From positions 4,163,952-4,227,951 of the forward strand of contig NZ_AP022581.1 of the NCBI RefSeq assembly GCF_010731535.1: DNA of 64,000 nucleotides, in the 5' to 3' direction. The translations under genes and the position numbers were made by a program. How positions within the stretch are numbered: position 1 is the first letter of the stretch; each line of letters starts with the position of its first letter. The DNA comes from Mycobacterium lacus. Its GTDB lineage: Bacteria > Actinomycetota > Actinomycetes > Mycobacteriales > Mycobacteriaceae. Below the pieces are notes generated by a model. It was not told the origin of the DNA. It made no database searches and worked only from the letters and a program-made list of their open reading frames with translations. Of this stretch, positions 36,578 to 45,437 are shown one piece after another.

Positions 36578-38014
36578 ATGGGATGGTTTTCCGCACCCGA
36601 ATATTGGCTGAGCAGATTGGTGCTCGAGCGTGGCGTCGCGGCCATCTACCTGATCGCGTTCGTCGCGGCCGCCACCCAATTCCGCGCACTCATCGGCGAG
36701 CGCGGAATGCTGCCCGTGCCGCGGTATTTGGCCGGGCGGTCCTTCTGGGCAACGCCGAGTGTCTTTCACTACCGCTACTCCGACCGCCTGTTCGCGGGGT
36801 TCTGCTGGTTCGGCGCGACGTTGTCGGCGGCGATTGTGGTCGGTGTCGCCGACCTGGCGCCGCTGTGGGCCGCGATGCTGATGTGGCTGGCGCTGTGGGT
36901 GCTCTACCTGTCGATCGTCAACGTGGGGCAGGTGTGGTACGGGTTTGGCTGGGAGTCCCTGCTGTTGGAGACGGGGTTCCTGATGATGTTCGTGGGCAAC
37001 GCCCAGATCGCGCCGCCGGTGCTGACGATGTGGTTGGCGCGCTGGCTGGTGTTCCGGGTCGAGTTCGGCGCTGGGCTGATCAAGATGCGCGGCGACTCGT
37101 GCTGGCGCGATCTGACGTGCCTGTACTACCACCATGAAACACAGCCCATGCCGGGGCCGCTGAGCTGGTTCTTCCATCACCTGCCCAAGCCGCTGCACCG
37201 GATTGAGGTGGCGGGCAACCATTTTGCCCAGCTAATCGTGCCGTTCGGTTTGTTCACTCCGCAACCGGGAGCAAGCATCGCCGCGGCGATCATCATCGTC
37301 ACCCAACTGTGGCTGGTGGCGTCGGGAAACTTCGCCTGGCTCAATTGGCTGACGATCGTGCTGGCGTGCAGCGCGATCGACCAGTCATCGGTGGCGGCGC
37401 TGCTGCCGATACCCGGTCGGCCGGCGCTGTCGGGACCGCCGACGTGGTTTGCCGGCGCGGTGATCGCGGTGACGGTGGTGATCGTGTTCCTGAGCTACTG
37501 GCCGGCGCGCAACATGGTGTCTTCCCATCAGCGAATGAACATGTCGTTCAATCCATTTCATCTGGTGAACACCTATGGGGCCTTCGGCAGCATCGGCCGC
37601 ATCCGCCGGGAGGTGGTGATCGAAGGCACCGACGAACCCACGATCACGAGTGAGACGGTCTGGCACGAATACGAATTCAAGGGCAAGCCCACCGGTCTGC
37701 GCCGGCTGCCGCGGCAGTGGGCGCCTTACCATCTCCGGTTGGACTGGCTGATGTGGTTTGCCGCCATCTCGCCGGGCTACGCGTTGCCGTGGATGACGCC
37801 GTTCCTGACGCGGCTGCTGCGCAACGATCCGCCGACGCTACGGCTGCTGCGGCACAACCCCTTCCCGGAATCCCCGCCCCGGTACGTGCGCGCGCAGCTC
37901 TACCAGTACCGCTTCACCACCCTCGAAGAGCTGCGGCGCGACCACGCGTGGTGGCACCGGACCCTGGTCGGTCGGTATGTGTCGCCGATGACGCTGCAGG
38001 CGGGCGTTCGTTGA
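36578..38014 (+). CDS. Lipase maturation factor family membrane protein
   Basis: The 478-residue membrane protein has several helices. The LMF family features are MGWFSAPEYWLSRLVLERG at the start, the central RLVFRVEFGAGLIKMRGD-like segment, and a C-terminal beta-rich part with EYEFKGKPTGLRRLPRQWAP. It matches Rv0235c. Vertebrate LMF1 helps fold secreted lipases in the ER; the bacterial role is unknown and may concern envelope enzymes. The ATG at 36578 follows GAGGAGTTGC. It lies 60 nt after aftD on the same strand. Confidence 0.87.
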   Translation: MGWFSAPEYWLSRLVLERGVAAIYLIAFVAAATQFRALIGERGMLPVPRYLAGRSFWATPSVFHYRYSDRLFAGFCWFGATLSAAIVVGVADLAPLWAAMLMWLALWVLYLSIVNVGQVWYGFGWESLLLETGFLMMFVGNAQIAPPVLTMWLARWLVFRVEFGAGLIKMRGDSCWRDLTCLYYHHETQPMPGPLSWFFHHLPKPLHRIEVAGNHFAQLIVPFGLFTPQPGASIAAAIIIVTQLWLVASGNFAWLNWLTIVLACSAIDQSSVAALLPIPGRPALSGPPTWFAGAVIAVTVVIVFLSYWPARNMVSSHQRMNMSFNPFHLVNTYGAFGSIGRIRREVVIEGTDEPTITSETVWHEYEFKGKPTGLRRLPRQWAPYHLRLDWLMWFAAISPGYALPWMTPFLTRLLRNDPPTLRLLRHNPFPESPPRYVRAQLYQYRFTTLEELRRDHAWWHRTLVGRYVSPMTLQAGVR

Positions 38015-38105
38015 GTGCGCAACGTGGGCCTTCCCTCCGGCCACAGTAGTGGCAGGCTGGGTACCGGACGTTTCACAAATCGACCCGAAAAGAAGGATGG
38101 TCAGC

Positions 38106-39479
38106 GTGCCCATCGCCACTGTCAACCCCGCCACCGGCGAGACAATCAAGACGTTCACCCCGGCGACCGACCAAGAAGTCGACGCGGCGATCACCCGCGC
38201 ACACGAGCGGTTCACCGACTACCGCCACACCAGCTTCGCCCAGCGTGCCGAGTGGGCGAATGCCACCGCCGACCTGCTGGACGCCGAAGCCGACCAAACC
38301 GCCGCCATCATGACGTGCGAGATGGGTAAGACCCTGAAGGCGGCCAAAGCCGAAGTTCTCAAGTGCGCCAAGGCTTTCCGCTACTATGCCGAGAACGCCG
38401 AAGCGCTGCTCGCCGACGAACCGGTCGACGCCGCGAAGGTCGGCGCTACCAAGGCGTACAGCCGTTACCAACCGCTCGGGGTGGTGCTGGCCGTGATGCC
38501 GTGGAATTTCCCGCTGTGGCAGGCCGTCCGGTTCGCCGCTCCCGCGCTGATGGCGGGCAACGTCGGCCTCCTCAAGCACGCGTCGAACGTTCCGCAGTGC
38601 GCGTTGTACCTCGCCGACGTCATCGGGCGCGGCGGCTTCCCGGACGGCTGCTTCCAGACGTTGCTGGTCCCCGCCCGCACCGTCGAACGAATCTTGCGCG
38701 ACCCGCGCGTCGCCGCGGCCACCCTCACCGGCAGCGAACCGGCCGGCCAATCCGTCGGCGCCATCGCCGGCGACGAGATCAAACCCACCGTGCTGGAGCT
38801 CGGCGGCAGCGACCCGTTCATCGTCATGCCGTCGGCCGACCTGGACGCGGCGGTCAAAACCGCGGTCACCGGCCGGGTGCAGAACAACGGCCAATCCTGC
38901 ATCGCCGCCAAACGGTTCATCGCCCACGCCGACATCTACGACGAGTTCGTCGACAGGTTCGTCGCGCAGATGGAGGCGCTGCACGTCGGCGACCCGACCG
39001 ACCCGGACACCGACGTGGGTCCGCTGGCCACCGAACAGGGCCGCGACGAGGTGGCCAAGCAGGTCGACGACGCGGCCGCGGCGGGCGCGGTGATCCGCTG
39101 TGGGGGCAAGCGCCCCGACGGACCGGGATGGTTCTACCCGCCGACGGTGATCACCAACATCACCCGGGACATGGCGCTCTACACCGAGGAAGTCTTCGGC
39201 CCCGTCGCCTCGGTGTTCCGGGCCGCCGACATCGACGACGCCATCGAGATCGCCAACGCCACGACCTTCGGCCTCGGATCCAACGCCTGGACGCGGGACG
39301 AGGCCGAGCAACGACGCTTTATCGACGACATCGTGGCCGGCCAGGTCTTCATCAACGGGATGACCGCGTCGTTCCCGGAATTGCCGTTCGGCGGTGTCAG
39401 GCGATCGGGCTATGGCCGAGAGCTCTCCAGCCACGGGATCCGCGAATTCTGCAACATCAAGACCATCTGGATCGGCTGA
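38106..39479 (+). CDS. gabD1: Succinate-semialdehyde dehydrogenase GabD1
   Basis: 457 residues from the GTG at 38106 (VPIATVNPATGETIKTF), the length of GabD1 (Rv0234c). An upstream ATG at 38097 is less likely because AAGGA overlaps it. The aldehyde dehydrogenase residues are present: the catalytic Cys in NNGQSCIAAKRF, the general base Glu in VLELGGSDPF, and the cofactor region AVMPWNFPLWQ. It oxidises succinate semialdehyde to succinate with NADP+, feeding the variant TCA cycle. It ends before a bidirectional hairpin shared with the convergent R2lox gene. Confidence 0.93.
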   Translation: MPIATVNPATGETIKTFTPATDQEVDAAITRAHERFTDYRHTSFAQRAEWANATADLLDAEADQTAAIMTCEMGKTLKAAKAEVLKCAKAFRYYAENAEALLADEPVDAAKVGATKAYSRYQPLGVVLAVMPWNFPLWQAVRFAAPALMAGNVGLLKHASNVPQCALYLADVIGRGGFPDGCFQTLLVPARTVERILRDPRVAAATLTGSEPAGQSVGAIAGDEIKPTVLELGGSDPFIVMPSADLDAAVKTAVTGRVQNNGQSCIAAKRFIAHADIYDEFVDRFVAQMEALHVGDPTDPDTDVGPLATEQGRDEVAKQVDDAAAAGAVIRCGGKRPDGPGWFYPPTVITNITRDMALYTEEVFGPVASVFRAADIDDAIEIANATTFGLGSNAWTRDEAEQRRFIDDIVAGQVFINGMTASFPELPFGGVRRSGYGRELSSHGIREFCNIKTIWIG

Positions 39480-39490
39480 CACTGCCGAGG

Positions 39491-39538
39491 AGACGCAAAA
39501 TCGCCCAAATCCTCAGGGATTTGGGCGATTTTGCGTCT
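39491..39538. terminator. Perfect 22-bp bidirectional hairpin between gabD1 and R2lox genes
   Basis: Arms 39491-39512 and 39517-39538 pair without mismatch around a TCAG loop. Each arm contains AGACGCAAAATCGCCC, so either strand ends in a TTTT-containing arm. It lies between two convergent stops, 11 and 8 nt away, and must serve both transcripts. It belongs to the palindrome family also seen at 61808-61883. Confidence 0.85.
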
Positions 39539-39546
39539 GTTCGCCA

Positions 39547-40485
39547 CTAAACGCGAGCGAGCGCGCGCTGGTCCTCGTCGGCGAAGGTGTCCTCGAGCTG
39601 CAGTGGCGAATAGTCGACGTCGATCTCGCCGATCGGCCGGCCGCGGGCGCTGGAGATCGTCCCAAACCGGCGCATGCCCTTGTCGGTGGAGTACCGCAGG
39701 AATTCGTCCTCCTCCAGGCCGAAGGGCTTCGGGTCCCCGTAAAGGGCGAAGCCGTCCGTGGTGAGGCGCAGCGCCAGCGGGATGAGCTCGTTCATCCGCG
39801 TCTCGAAGACCGTCCAATTGGCATCGTCGGCGGCGACATGGCGCCGACACGTGAAGGTGCCCCAGGCCATGTGGCGTCGCTCATCGTCACTGATGCGCTG
39901 GACCAGCTCCTGCATGCCGGGAAGAATTCCGCGTTCAACGCAGATCTTGTGCCAGGCGTAGTAGCCGGTGAGCGCCAGCATGCCTTCGACGATGTGGTTG
40001 TACGTGACCGATGCCCGGACTTGGGCCGCCGGTGAGGGATCGGTCGACAGGGCGTTGAGGCAACCCGGCAATTCGTCGTAGAACATCTGCCGGTAGGCGG
40101 GCAGGTCGTCGAGATAGCCGTGCAGGTCGTCGGTCATCCCGACGGCGTCGAGCCACATGCGGAACACCTGGGTGTGTTTGGCCTCCTCGAACGCGAACTG
40201 CGTGAGATACATCTCGTCGCCCAGTCGTCCCTCGGCCCGCATCGCGGCCATGAACGGCTGGATGTCCTCGGTGACCGCCTCCTCGCCGGCGATGAACTGC
40301 GCGCACAGCCGGGTGGCATAGTCGCGTTCGACATCCGACAGCTTCTCCCAGTCCGCCCCGTCGCGGGAGAAGTCAATATCGGCGGGATTCCAGAACTTTG
40401 CGTTTCCCCCGGCGAACAGCTTCAACGGCAGGCTCTCCCAGTTGAGGCCGCCCCGGGCGAGCGAGCCTGAACGTGTCCGTGTCAT
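39547..40485 (-). CDS. R2-like ligand-binding oxidase (R2lox, Mn/Fe)
   Basis: The 312-residue ferritin-fold protein was formerly called NrdB. All cofactor residues known from the M. tuberculosis homologue Rv0233 occur at identical numbers: E68, E101, H104, E167, E202 and H205. The Val71 and Tyr162 that form the ether cross-link are also present. The protein therefore should assemble a Mn/Fe centre and bind a long-chain fatty acid, as R2lox does, and it is not a ribonucleotide reductase subunit. Its start overlaps the stop of the TetR gene by 4 nt, so expression is coupled to that regulator. Its physiological substrate is unknown. Confidence 0.95.
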   Translation of the reverse strand: MTRTRSGSLARGGLNWESLPLKLFAGGNAKFWNPADIDFSRDGADWEKLSDVERDYATRLCAQFIAGEEAVTEDIQPFMAAMRAEGRLGDEMYLTQFAFEEAKHTQVFRMWLDAVGMTDDLHGYLDDLPAYRQMFYDELPGCLNALSTDPSPAAQVRASVTYNHIVEGMLALTGYYAWHKICVERGILPGMQELVQRISDDERRHMAWGTFTCRRHVAADDANWTVFETRMNELIPLALRLTTDGFALYGDPKPFGLEEDEFLRYSTDKGMRRFGTISSARGRPIGEIDVDYSPLQLEDTFADEDQRALARV

Positions 40486-41156
40486 GTGACCTCCTCGGAT
40501 CGTATTGGGGCTGGCAGCGGCGAGAATGCGGCCGCGAGCACCGCGACGAGCCGGCGCACCGCCAGCGCCGGCTGCTCCGGCGTGGGCTCGTCGAGTCCGA
40601 GGACCGGATCAAGGCCGCGCACGTACGGAGCCAGCGCCAGGTGCGGAAAGATCATCAGCAGCAGCGACAACAACACGTCGGTGTCGGAATCGGCGCGCAG
40701 GTCCCCCCGGGCGTGCGCGTCGCGCACGAGCGGCCGTAGCACCTCCAGGTAGTGGCGGTGAATGACGGTCTGCACGCTGACACGCGCGTCGGTGTCGACC
40801 TCCATGGTCGCCGCGGCGTGCAGCGCACGTTCCCGCGGATGATCGGCGAAGTAGGCGACCCAGGCGTCGAGCAGGTCGGTGAGGAAGTCGAAGAATGGCC
40901 GGCTCGGGTCGAGCTCGCGGATGACGTCCTCCACGTAGGAGCGCACCCGCTGGCTGCCGATGTCGGCGATGTAGGCGTAGAGGTCGCGCTTGTCCGCGAA
41001 GTACTGGAACAGGCTACCTTTGGCGACGCGGGCGCGCCGGGCGATGACGTTCAGGCTGCCTCCGGAGAACCCGTGCGCCCCGAATTCGGCCTCCGCCGCT
41101 TCCACGACGGCGGCCCGCCGAGCCGGGTCGACGCGCGCCCAAGTCACCGTCGGCAT
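40482..41156 (-). CDS. TetR-family regulator upstream of the R2lox gene
   Basis: The ATG at 41156 follows GGGGG and gives about 224 residues starting MPTVTWARVDPARRAAVV. The HTH lies at about residues 30-62 (NVIARRARVAKGSLFQYFADK). It overlaps the R2lox gene by 4 nt and is divergent to nothing; fadE4 lies upstream on the same strand, separated by two palindromes. It corresponds to Rv0232 and probably regulates itself and the R2lox gene through the site at 41176-41190. A longer frame to 41183 would put the start inside the palindrome. Confidence 0.9.
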   Translation of the reverse strand: MPTVTWARVDPARRAAVVEAAEAEFGAHGFSGGSLNVIARRARVAKGSLFQYFADKRDLYAYIADIGSQRVRSYVEDVIRELDPSRPFFDFLTDLLDAWVAYFADHPRERALHAAATMEVDTDARVSVQTVIHRHYLEVLRPLVRDAHARGDLRADSDTDVLLSLLLMIFPHLALAPYVRGLDPVLGLDEPTPEQPALAVRRLVAVLAAAFSPLPAPIRSEEVT

Positions 41157-41175
41157 CACGCCCCCTAGCGAGTTG

Positions 41176-41190
41176 ATGACCACTGGTCAT
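41176..41190. promoter_or_regulatory. Palindromic operator candidate before the TetR-R2lox operon
   Basis: ATGACCA-C-TGGTCAT has perfect 7-bp arms, 20 nt upstream of the TetR start codon. This is typical of autoregulated TetR operators. Confidence 0.65.
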
Positions 41191-41196
41191 TCTACG

Positions 41197-41210
41197 GTGA
41201 GCTAGCTCAC
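41197..41210. promoter_or_regulatory. Second palindrome between fadE4 and the TetR gene
   Basis: GTGAGCTAGCTCAC is a perfect 14-bp palindrome, 7 nt from the first operator and 21 nt after the fadE4 stop. It could be a second operator or part of a fadE4 terminator. No T-run follows. Confidence 0.5.
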
Positions 41211-41230
41211 AGTCAAGGGGCCGGTAGGGC

Positions 41231-42949
41231 TTACGGGCGCATCTGGTAAGCGCCGTTGATCGGTAGGACGTGGTCCTTCCAGATCTGGTCGTAACGCGCC
41301 GGGTCGTGTCCTGGGCGGCGGATCATCCGCATCGCGAATCGGGCCTGCTCGTCCGTCGTCGCGGACTTGTCGTGCAGCTCGACGGCATAGGCATTGAAGT
41401 CCCGCACCAGCACCGCGAAGATCTCGTCGATCAGCGGCTCGCCCACACCCGACAGCGGCGCCTCCTCCAGGATGAGCTGGGCATAGGGCACCGTCGCAAA
41501 CAGTTGCCCCACGCCGAAGGCGAAGTCGATGTCCTTCTGCTGCACCGCATCCGGGGTAGCGCTGGCCAGCATCTCGGCGAGGACGTCGATCTGCTCGCGC
41601 AACAGCGCGACATTAGGCAGATGCGCGCAGGTGTCAAATGACGCGCGCCAATCGTGGAAGCGCACCTTGCCCAGGCCACCGGTGGGTCCCTGGGCGAACA
41701 GGAAGGTGTCGTCGGCAGCGTCGTCTCGGCGGCCGATCAGCGGCAGCGCGGCGTCGGGGGCGAACAGGTAATTGGGCATGAACTTGCCGAGCAGCCCGAT
41801 GTTGATGTGGACGGTGCCCTCCAGCCGCGGCAGCAGCCCGATCTCCCGGGCCACGGTCTCGAAGAAGGTGTCCTTCTCCACCCCCTTGGCGGCGATGACA
41901 TCCCACAGGGCGGTGATGACTCGCTCGCCTTCGCTGGTGACCTTGGCCTTGGTAAGCGGGCTGTACAGCAGGTAGCGACGGTCTTCGGCCGAGGCGCTGC
42001 GCATGTAGTCGCTGGCCCGGGTGGCGACCAGCCTCATGGCAACCAAGCGCACATAGGCGTCGGTGAGCAGCCGCCGCACGTGGCTGAAGTCGGTGACGAC
42101 GGTCCCGTACAGGTAGCGGTTGGACGCGTGGGTGACCGACTCGTACAGGGCGTGGGTGCACATGCCGATGGAGCCCCAACCCAGGTTGTACTTGCAGACG
42201 TTGACGGTGTTGAGGGCGGCGTGGAAGGCCTCGGGGCCGCGGTGCAAGATGTCGGCCTCGGTGACCGGATAGTCGCGCAGCGCGTAATTGGCGACGTAAT
42301 TCTGCGAATTCACCACGTTCTTGATCAGGTCGTAGCGCTCGTGCTGGGAGTCGGCGACGAAGAAGACGTACTCCTGGCTTTCTGGGCTCCCAGCGATCTT
42401 GCCGAACGTGGAGACCATCCGGGCCACGTTGGCGTTGCCGATGTAGTACTTCTCGCCATTGGCGATCCAGCCGGTCCGTCCGCCTTCATTCGGCGTCAGG
42501 ATCATGTCGGTCTGGTAGACGTCGGCGCCGTGGGTCTGTTCCGACAGGCCAAAGGCGAACACCTCGCCGGCCTCGAGCTGCGCGGCGGCCTTGCGCTTGG
42601 CATCCTCGTTGGCGCTCATCCAGATCGGGCCCAGGCCAAGGGCGGTCACCTGGAAGGGATACCAGTAGCTCAGCCCGTAGAAGCCGATGATCTCGGCGAA
42701 CTCGCTGATCCGGTAGGTGTCCCAACGGCAATCATCCGAGGCGCCGTACGCGGCCGGCGTCAGCAGGGCGGCGAAGATGCGTTCCCGCCCGACGAAGTCC
42801 AGGAAGTCGGAGTACCACGTCCGCTCGTGATCATCGTGCTTGAGCCGGGCCTTCCCCTTGGACTCGAAGAACTCGACCGTCGCAGCCATGATCTCCGCCG
42901 AGCGCTGGTCGGGGTATTTGCGTTGCAGGTTGTTGGGATTGAGCAGCAT
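41231..42949 (-). CDS. fadE4: Acyl-CoA dehydrogenase FadE4
   Basis: The 572-residue protein corresponds to Rv0231. It shows the acyl-CoA dehydrogenase/oxidase fold: an N-terminal helical domain, GLSEQTHGADVYQTDMIL in the flavin-contact region, and a long C-terminal helical part with EAPLSGVGEPLIDEI. It is longer than ordinary medium-chain enzymes and closer to the large FadE type. I did not identify the catalytic base with certainty. The ATG at 42949 is preceded by GGGAG. The exporter gene upstream runs 119 nt into this gene in another frame, which marks the edge of the inserted cluster. Confidence 0.9.
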   Translation of the reverse strand: MLLNPNNLQRKYPDQRSAEIMAATVEFFESKGKARLKHDDHERTWYSDFLDFVGRERIFAALLTPAAYGASDDCRWDTYRISEFAEIIGFYGLSYWYPFQVTALGLGPIWMSANEDAKRKAAAQLEAGEVFAFGLSEQTHGADVYQTDMILTPNEGGRTGWIANGEKYYIGNANVARMVSTFGKIAGSPESQEYVFFVADSQHERYDLIKNVVNSQNYVANYALRDYPVTEADILHRGPEAFHAALNTVNVCKYNLGWGSIGMCTHALYESVTHASNRYLYGTVVTDFSHVRRLLTDAYVRLVAMRLVATRASDYMRSASAEDRRYLLYSPLTKAKVTSEGERVITALWDVIAAKGVEKDTFFETVAREIGLLPRLEGTVHINIGLLGKFMPNYLFAPDAALPLIGRRDDAADDTFLFAQGPTGGLGKVRFHDWRASFDTCAHLPNVALLREQIDVLAEMLASATPDAVQQKDIDFAFGVGQLFATVPYAQLILEEAPLSGVGEPLIDEIFAVLVRDFNAYAVELHDKSATTDEQARFAMRMIRRPGHDPARYDQIWKDHVLPINGAYQMRP

Positions 42950-43931
42950 GACGGTGGCTCCCAGTACGAGACTTTGGAAAAGGTCGAGCGTAGACGGTAC
43001 GCCATTGGCGCGGCTGTGACGGCGGCGGTACTGCTACTGGCTTCTGTTGAGCGGCAAATATCGCAAGGCTGGCGGGCACGATCAGCAATGCGAGCAACAG
43101 AGCGGGCCAGTTCACCGCTCGTCCGTCTGCCATTTCGACGAAGAGTGCGATAGCCGGGATCAATGCCAGCGTTCCAGTCACAAGTACCGGCGCCAATCGC
43201 TGAATGGCGTACTGCATCAAGAAGAACGGCACTACCAGAGAAGCGAACGCGGCTCCGATCGACATGCCGACCGACATCCTGGGCGCGGCAAGCAATCCGG
43301 ACGGGACCAGGATGAGCAAGGTTACGCCGGCCACAACCACCGTGGCGTAGTAGCGGTGAGCCATCACCTGCCAGACACTGATTCCGTTGGACCCCAAGCC
43401 GCGGGAAACGATGGCCACCCCGCCGGCCGCAAAGCCGTCGATGACGCCCAGCACCGACGCAACCAGCAGCGCCCCGATGCCGCGGGAATCCGAATCAGCC
43501 TGCGCCGCCACCAGCGAACTGCCCAACACAGCAAGAAGGCCGACCGCCCACCATTGAGCGGCACTGGGCCGCGTCGTGGCATCGCCACGACTTGCCTGAA
43601 AACCCGACCAGGCCGTCACCGCAAGGGGAGCCAACGAGGCTCCCAGTGTGAATACGACCACCGCGCCGTAGACCGCCACGCCCAAGAAGAAGGCGACGAA
43701 CGTGACCGCGGTCCACAAGTTCAACCAGCCCAAGGTGCCGGTGACGGACACGCCGGTTCCGGCAACTGAAGCCGCGTTTCTCCGAGTCGCTACGGCTCCG
43801 AGCAGCGCGCAGGCGGCCGCGGCGATCGCCAAGATCAGCAGGCTGTCTGCCGGAGTGATCATCGACAACCCCAATAGCGCCGTAATCACTGCATGCAAGC
43901 CGTTACCGACGATGAGGGCAACCCAGGGCAT
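42831..43931 (-). CDS. EamA/DMT-family exporter of the inserted biosynthetic cluster
   Basis: The 366-residue frame has ten hydrophobic helices within residues about 1-315, arranged as two five-helix EamA repeats (for example LLILAIAAAACALLG and LLLALLIVPASLAIF). EamA proteins export amino acids, nucleosides and small metabolites by a drug/metabolite-transporter mechanism. The last 50 residues are not membrane-like; they read through the fadE4 upstream region and into the fadE4 gene, so the original 3' end was probably lost when the cluster inserted. It is divergent from the five-gene cluster starting at 44178 with a 246-nt shared promoter region, suggesting that it exports the product. Confidence 0.8.
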   Translation of the reverse strand: MPWVALIVGNGLHAVITALLGLSMITPADSLLILAIAAAACALLGAVATRRNAASVAGTGVSVTGTLGWLNLWTAVTFVAFFLGVAVYGAVVVFTLGASLAPLAVTAWSGFQASRGDATTRPSAAQWWAVGLLAVLGSSLVAAQADSDSRGIGALLVASVLGVIDGFAAGGVAIVSRGLGSNGISVWQVMAHRYYATVVVAGVTLLILVPSGLLAAPRMSVGMSIGAAFASLVVPFFLMQYAIQRLAPVLVTGTLALIPAIALFVEMADGRAVNWPALLLALLIVPASLAIFAAQQKPVAVPPPSQPRQWRTVYARPFPKSRTGSHRHAAQSQQPATQIPRPALGGDHGCDGRVLRVQGEGPAQAR

Positions 43932-44025
43932 CAGGTGATCACCATAGGGATAACACTGCCGTCAGGAGGCGGCGCTGTCTGTCGGCTGAGCGGCCACTGG
44001 AAGGGATGAATACCGCATGCGCCGA

Positions 44026-44045
44026 TGTCCCCCAATCAGGGGACA
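44026..44045. promoter_or_regulatory. Inverted repeat in the exporter/cluster divergent promoter
   Basis: TGTCCCC-N6-GGGGACA has perfect 7-bp arms and lies in the 246-nt region between the exporter start and the first cluster gene. It is a candidate operator for both. No regulator gene is in the cluster. Confidence 0.5.
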
Positions 44046-44177
44046 GCTATGTAAATAACTCGGCTAACCGATCAGTGGAGGCCCGCACACGCTGAATTTT
44101 TCTACCCTGAAGGTGATGAAAGCTCCGCGGGCAGTGAAGCTCAGGATCCGTGGACACGCGCCTTTGAAGGAGATCCG

Positions 44178-45437
44178 TTGACGGACCTGAACGAGCAGAC
44201 CGCGACACACCGATTTCGCAACAACGCCAGAGCCGTCGACGTCGGCAATCCGGCGTGGCAGGCCGCGGCCGATAACTACCTGCTGGACAACAGCGTCCGC
44301 TATGTCGGCAACGACCGCCTGGAGCGGCAGCGCGACGGTCATCGCTTCATCAACATGGTGTCGTGTTCCTACCTGGGACTGCATTCTCATCCGTGGGTTC
44401 TGGAAGGCGCACGCACGGCGATTGATTCGGAGCAGACGTTCGCGTTGCCCGTCTCGCGCCTGCGCATCCGTTTCTCCATGCTCGACGAGCTCGAAGCCGG
44501 ACTCTCGGCCCTGTATCGTGCTCGCAGCGTCGCCGCAATTTCCGCATCGGTGGCCAGCGCCGCCGTGCTGCCGCTGATCTCCTCGGGGCACCTGACCGAC
44601 GACGGAGAGCCGCGCGTCATGGTGTTCGACAAGCACAGCCACTTCTCGCTCAACTACATCAAGCCCATCTGCGCCGACGAAGCGCCTGTCTTCACCTGCC
44701 CACACAACGACCTCAACTATCTCGAGGACATGTGCAAGAAGCACAAGCGGGTGGCCTACGTCGCCGACGGCGCCTACTCACTGGGCGGCGTCGCGCCGGT
44801 GAAAGAGCTGATGGAGTTGCAAGACCGCTACGGCTTGTTCCTCTTCTTCGACGACTCGCACTCGTTGGCCATGTACGGCGCGCGGGGCGAAGGAATCGTG
44901 CGGTCCATGATGCCCGAGGAGCTCAACCCGCTGACCGTCATTGTGGGCTCGCTCGGGAAGGGCTTCGGCGCCACCGGGGGCGTCATCATGTTGGGCAACG
45001 AGAAGCACCACGACGTGCTGATGCGCTTTGGCGGACCGCTGGCTTGGTCCCAGCCGCAGAACGGGCCCACGATCGGTGGCTGCCTGGGTTCGGTGCGGGT
45101 ACACAATTCACCCGAGCTGGCGCAGCGGCAGCAGCAGCTGCGCCAGAATGCGGCTCTGTTCGACAGTCTGATTTCCACCCCGCAAGCGGGTCTGAACACC
45201 GCTATCCGGCTTATCGAGATCGGCGCCGAATCCAAAGCGATCGGTCTGTCCAGTCGAATTCTGGAATGCGGCTTCTACACCTCGGCGGTCTTTTTCCCTG
45301 TAACGGCCAAAGGCCAAGCGGGACTTCGAATCATGCTGCGCGCGGACAACGATCCGGAAGACATCCGCAGTTTCTGTAAGACCGTCAATGAGTTGGTGGC
45401 GGCGCAATCCCATAATCTTGTTGGTGTTTCACCGTGA
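44178..45437 (+). CDS. PLP-dependent alpha-oxoamine synthase
   Basis: 419 residues from the TTG at 44178, with AAGGAGATC 4 nt upstream. It is a fold-type I enzyme of the AONS/KBL/SPT/CqsA group: VSCSYLGLHSHPWVLEGA near residues 61-78, the cofactor Asp and His in FDDSHSLAMYG (D225, H228) and the Schiff-base Lys in GSLGKGFGATGG (K261). Such enzymes join an acyl-CoA to an amino acid with loss of CO2, giving an alpha-aminoketone. It is first in a five-gene operon, and its stop overlaps the next start by 4 nt. In ketomemicin biosynthesis an enzyme of this type makes the carbonylmethylene link between two amino-acid-like halves. Substrates here are not predictable. Confidence 0.88.
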   Translation: MTDLNEQTATHRFRNNARAVDVGNPAWQAAADNYLLDNSVRYVGNDRLERQRDGHRFINMVSCSYLGLHSHPWVLEGARTAIDSEQTFALPVSRLRIRFSMLDELEAGLSALYRARSVAAISASVASAAVLPLISSGHLTDDGEPRVMVFDKHSHFSLNYIKPICADEAPVFTCPHNDLNYLEDMCKKHKRVAYVADGAYSLGGVAPVKELMELQDRYGLFLFFDDSHSLAMYGARGEGIVRSMMPEELNPLTVIVGSLGKGFGATGGVIMLGNEKHHDVLMRFGGPLAWSQPQNGPTIGGCLGSVRVHNSPELAQRQQQLRQNAALFDSLISTPQAGLNTAIRLIEIGAESKAIGLSSRILECGFYTSAVFFPVTAKGQAGLRIMLRADNDPEDIRSFCKTVNELVAAQSHNLVGVSP

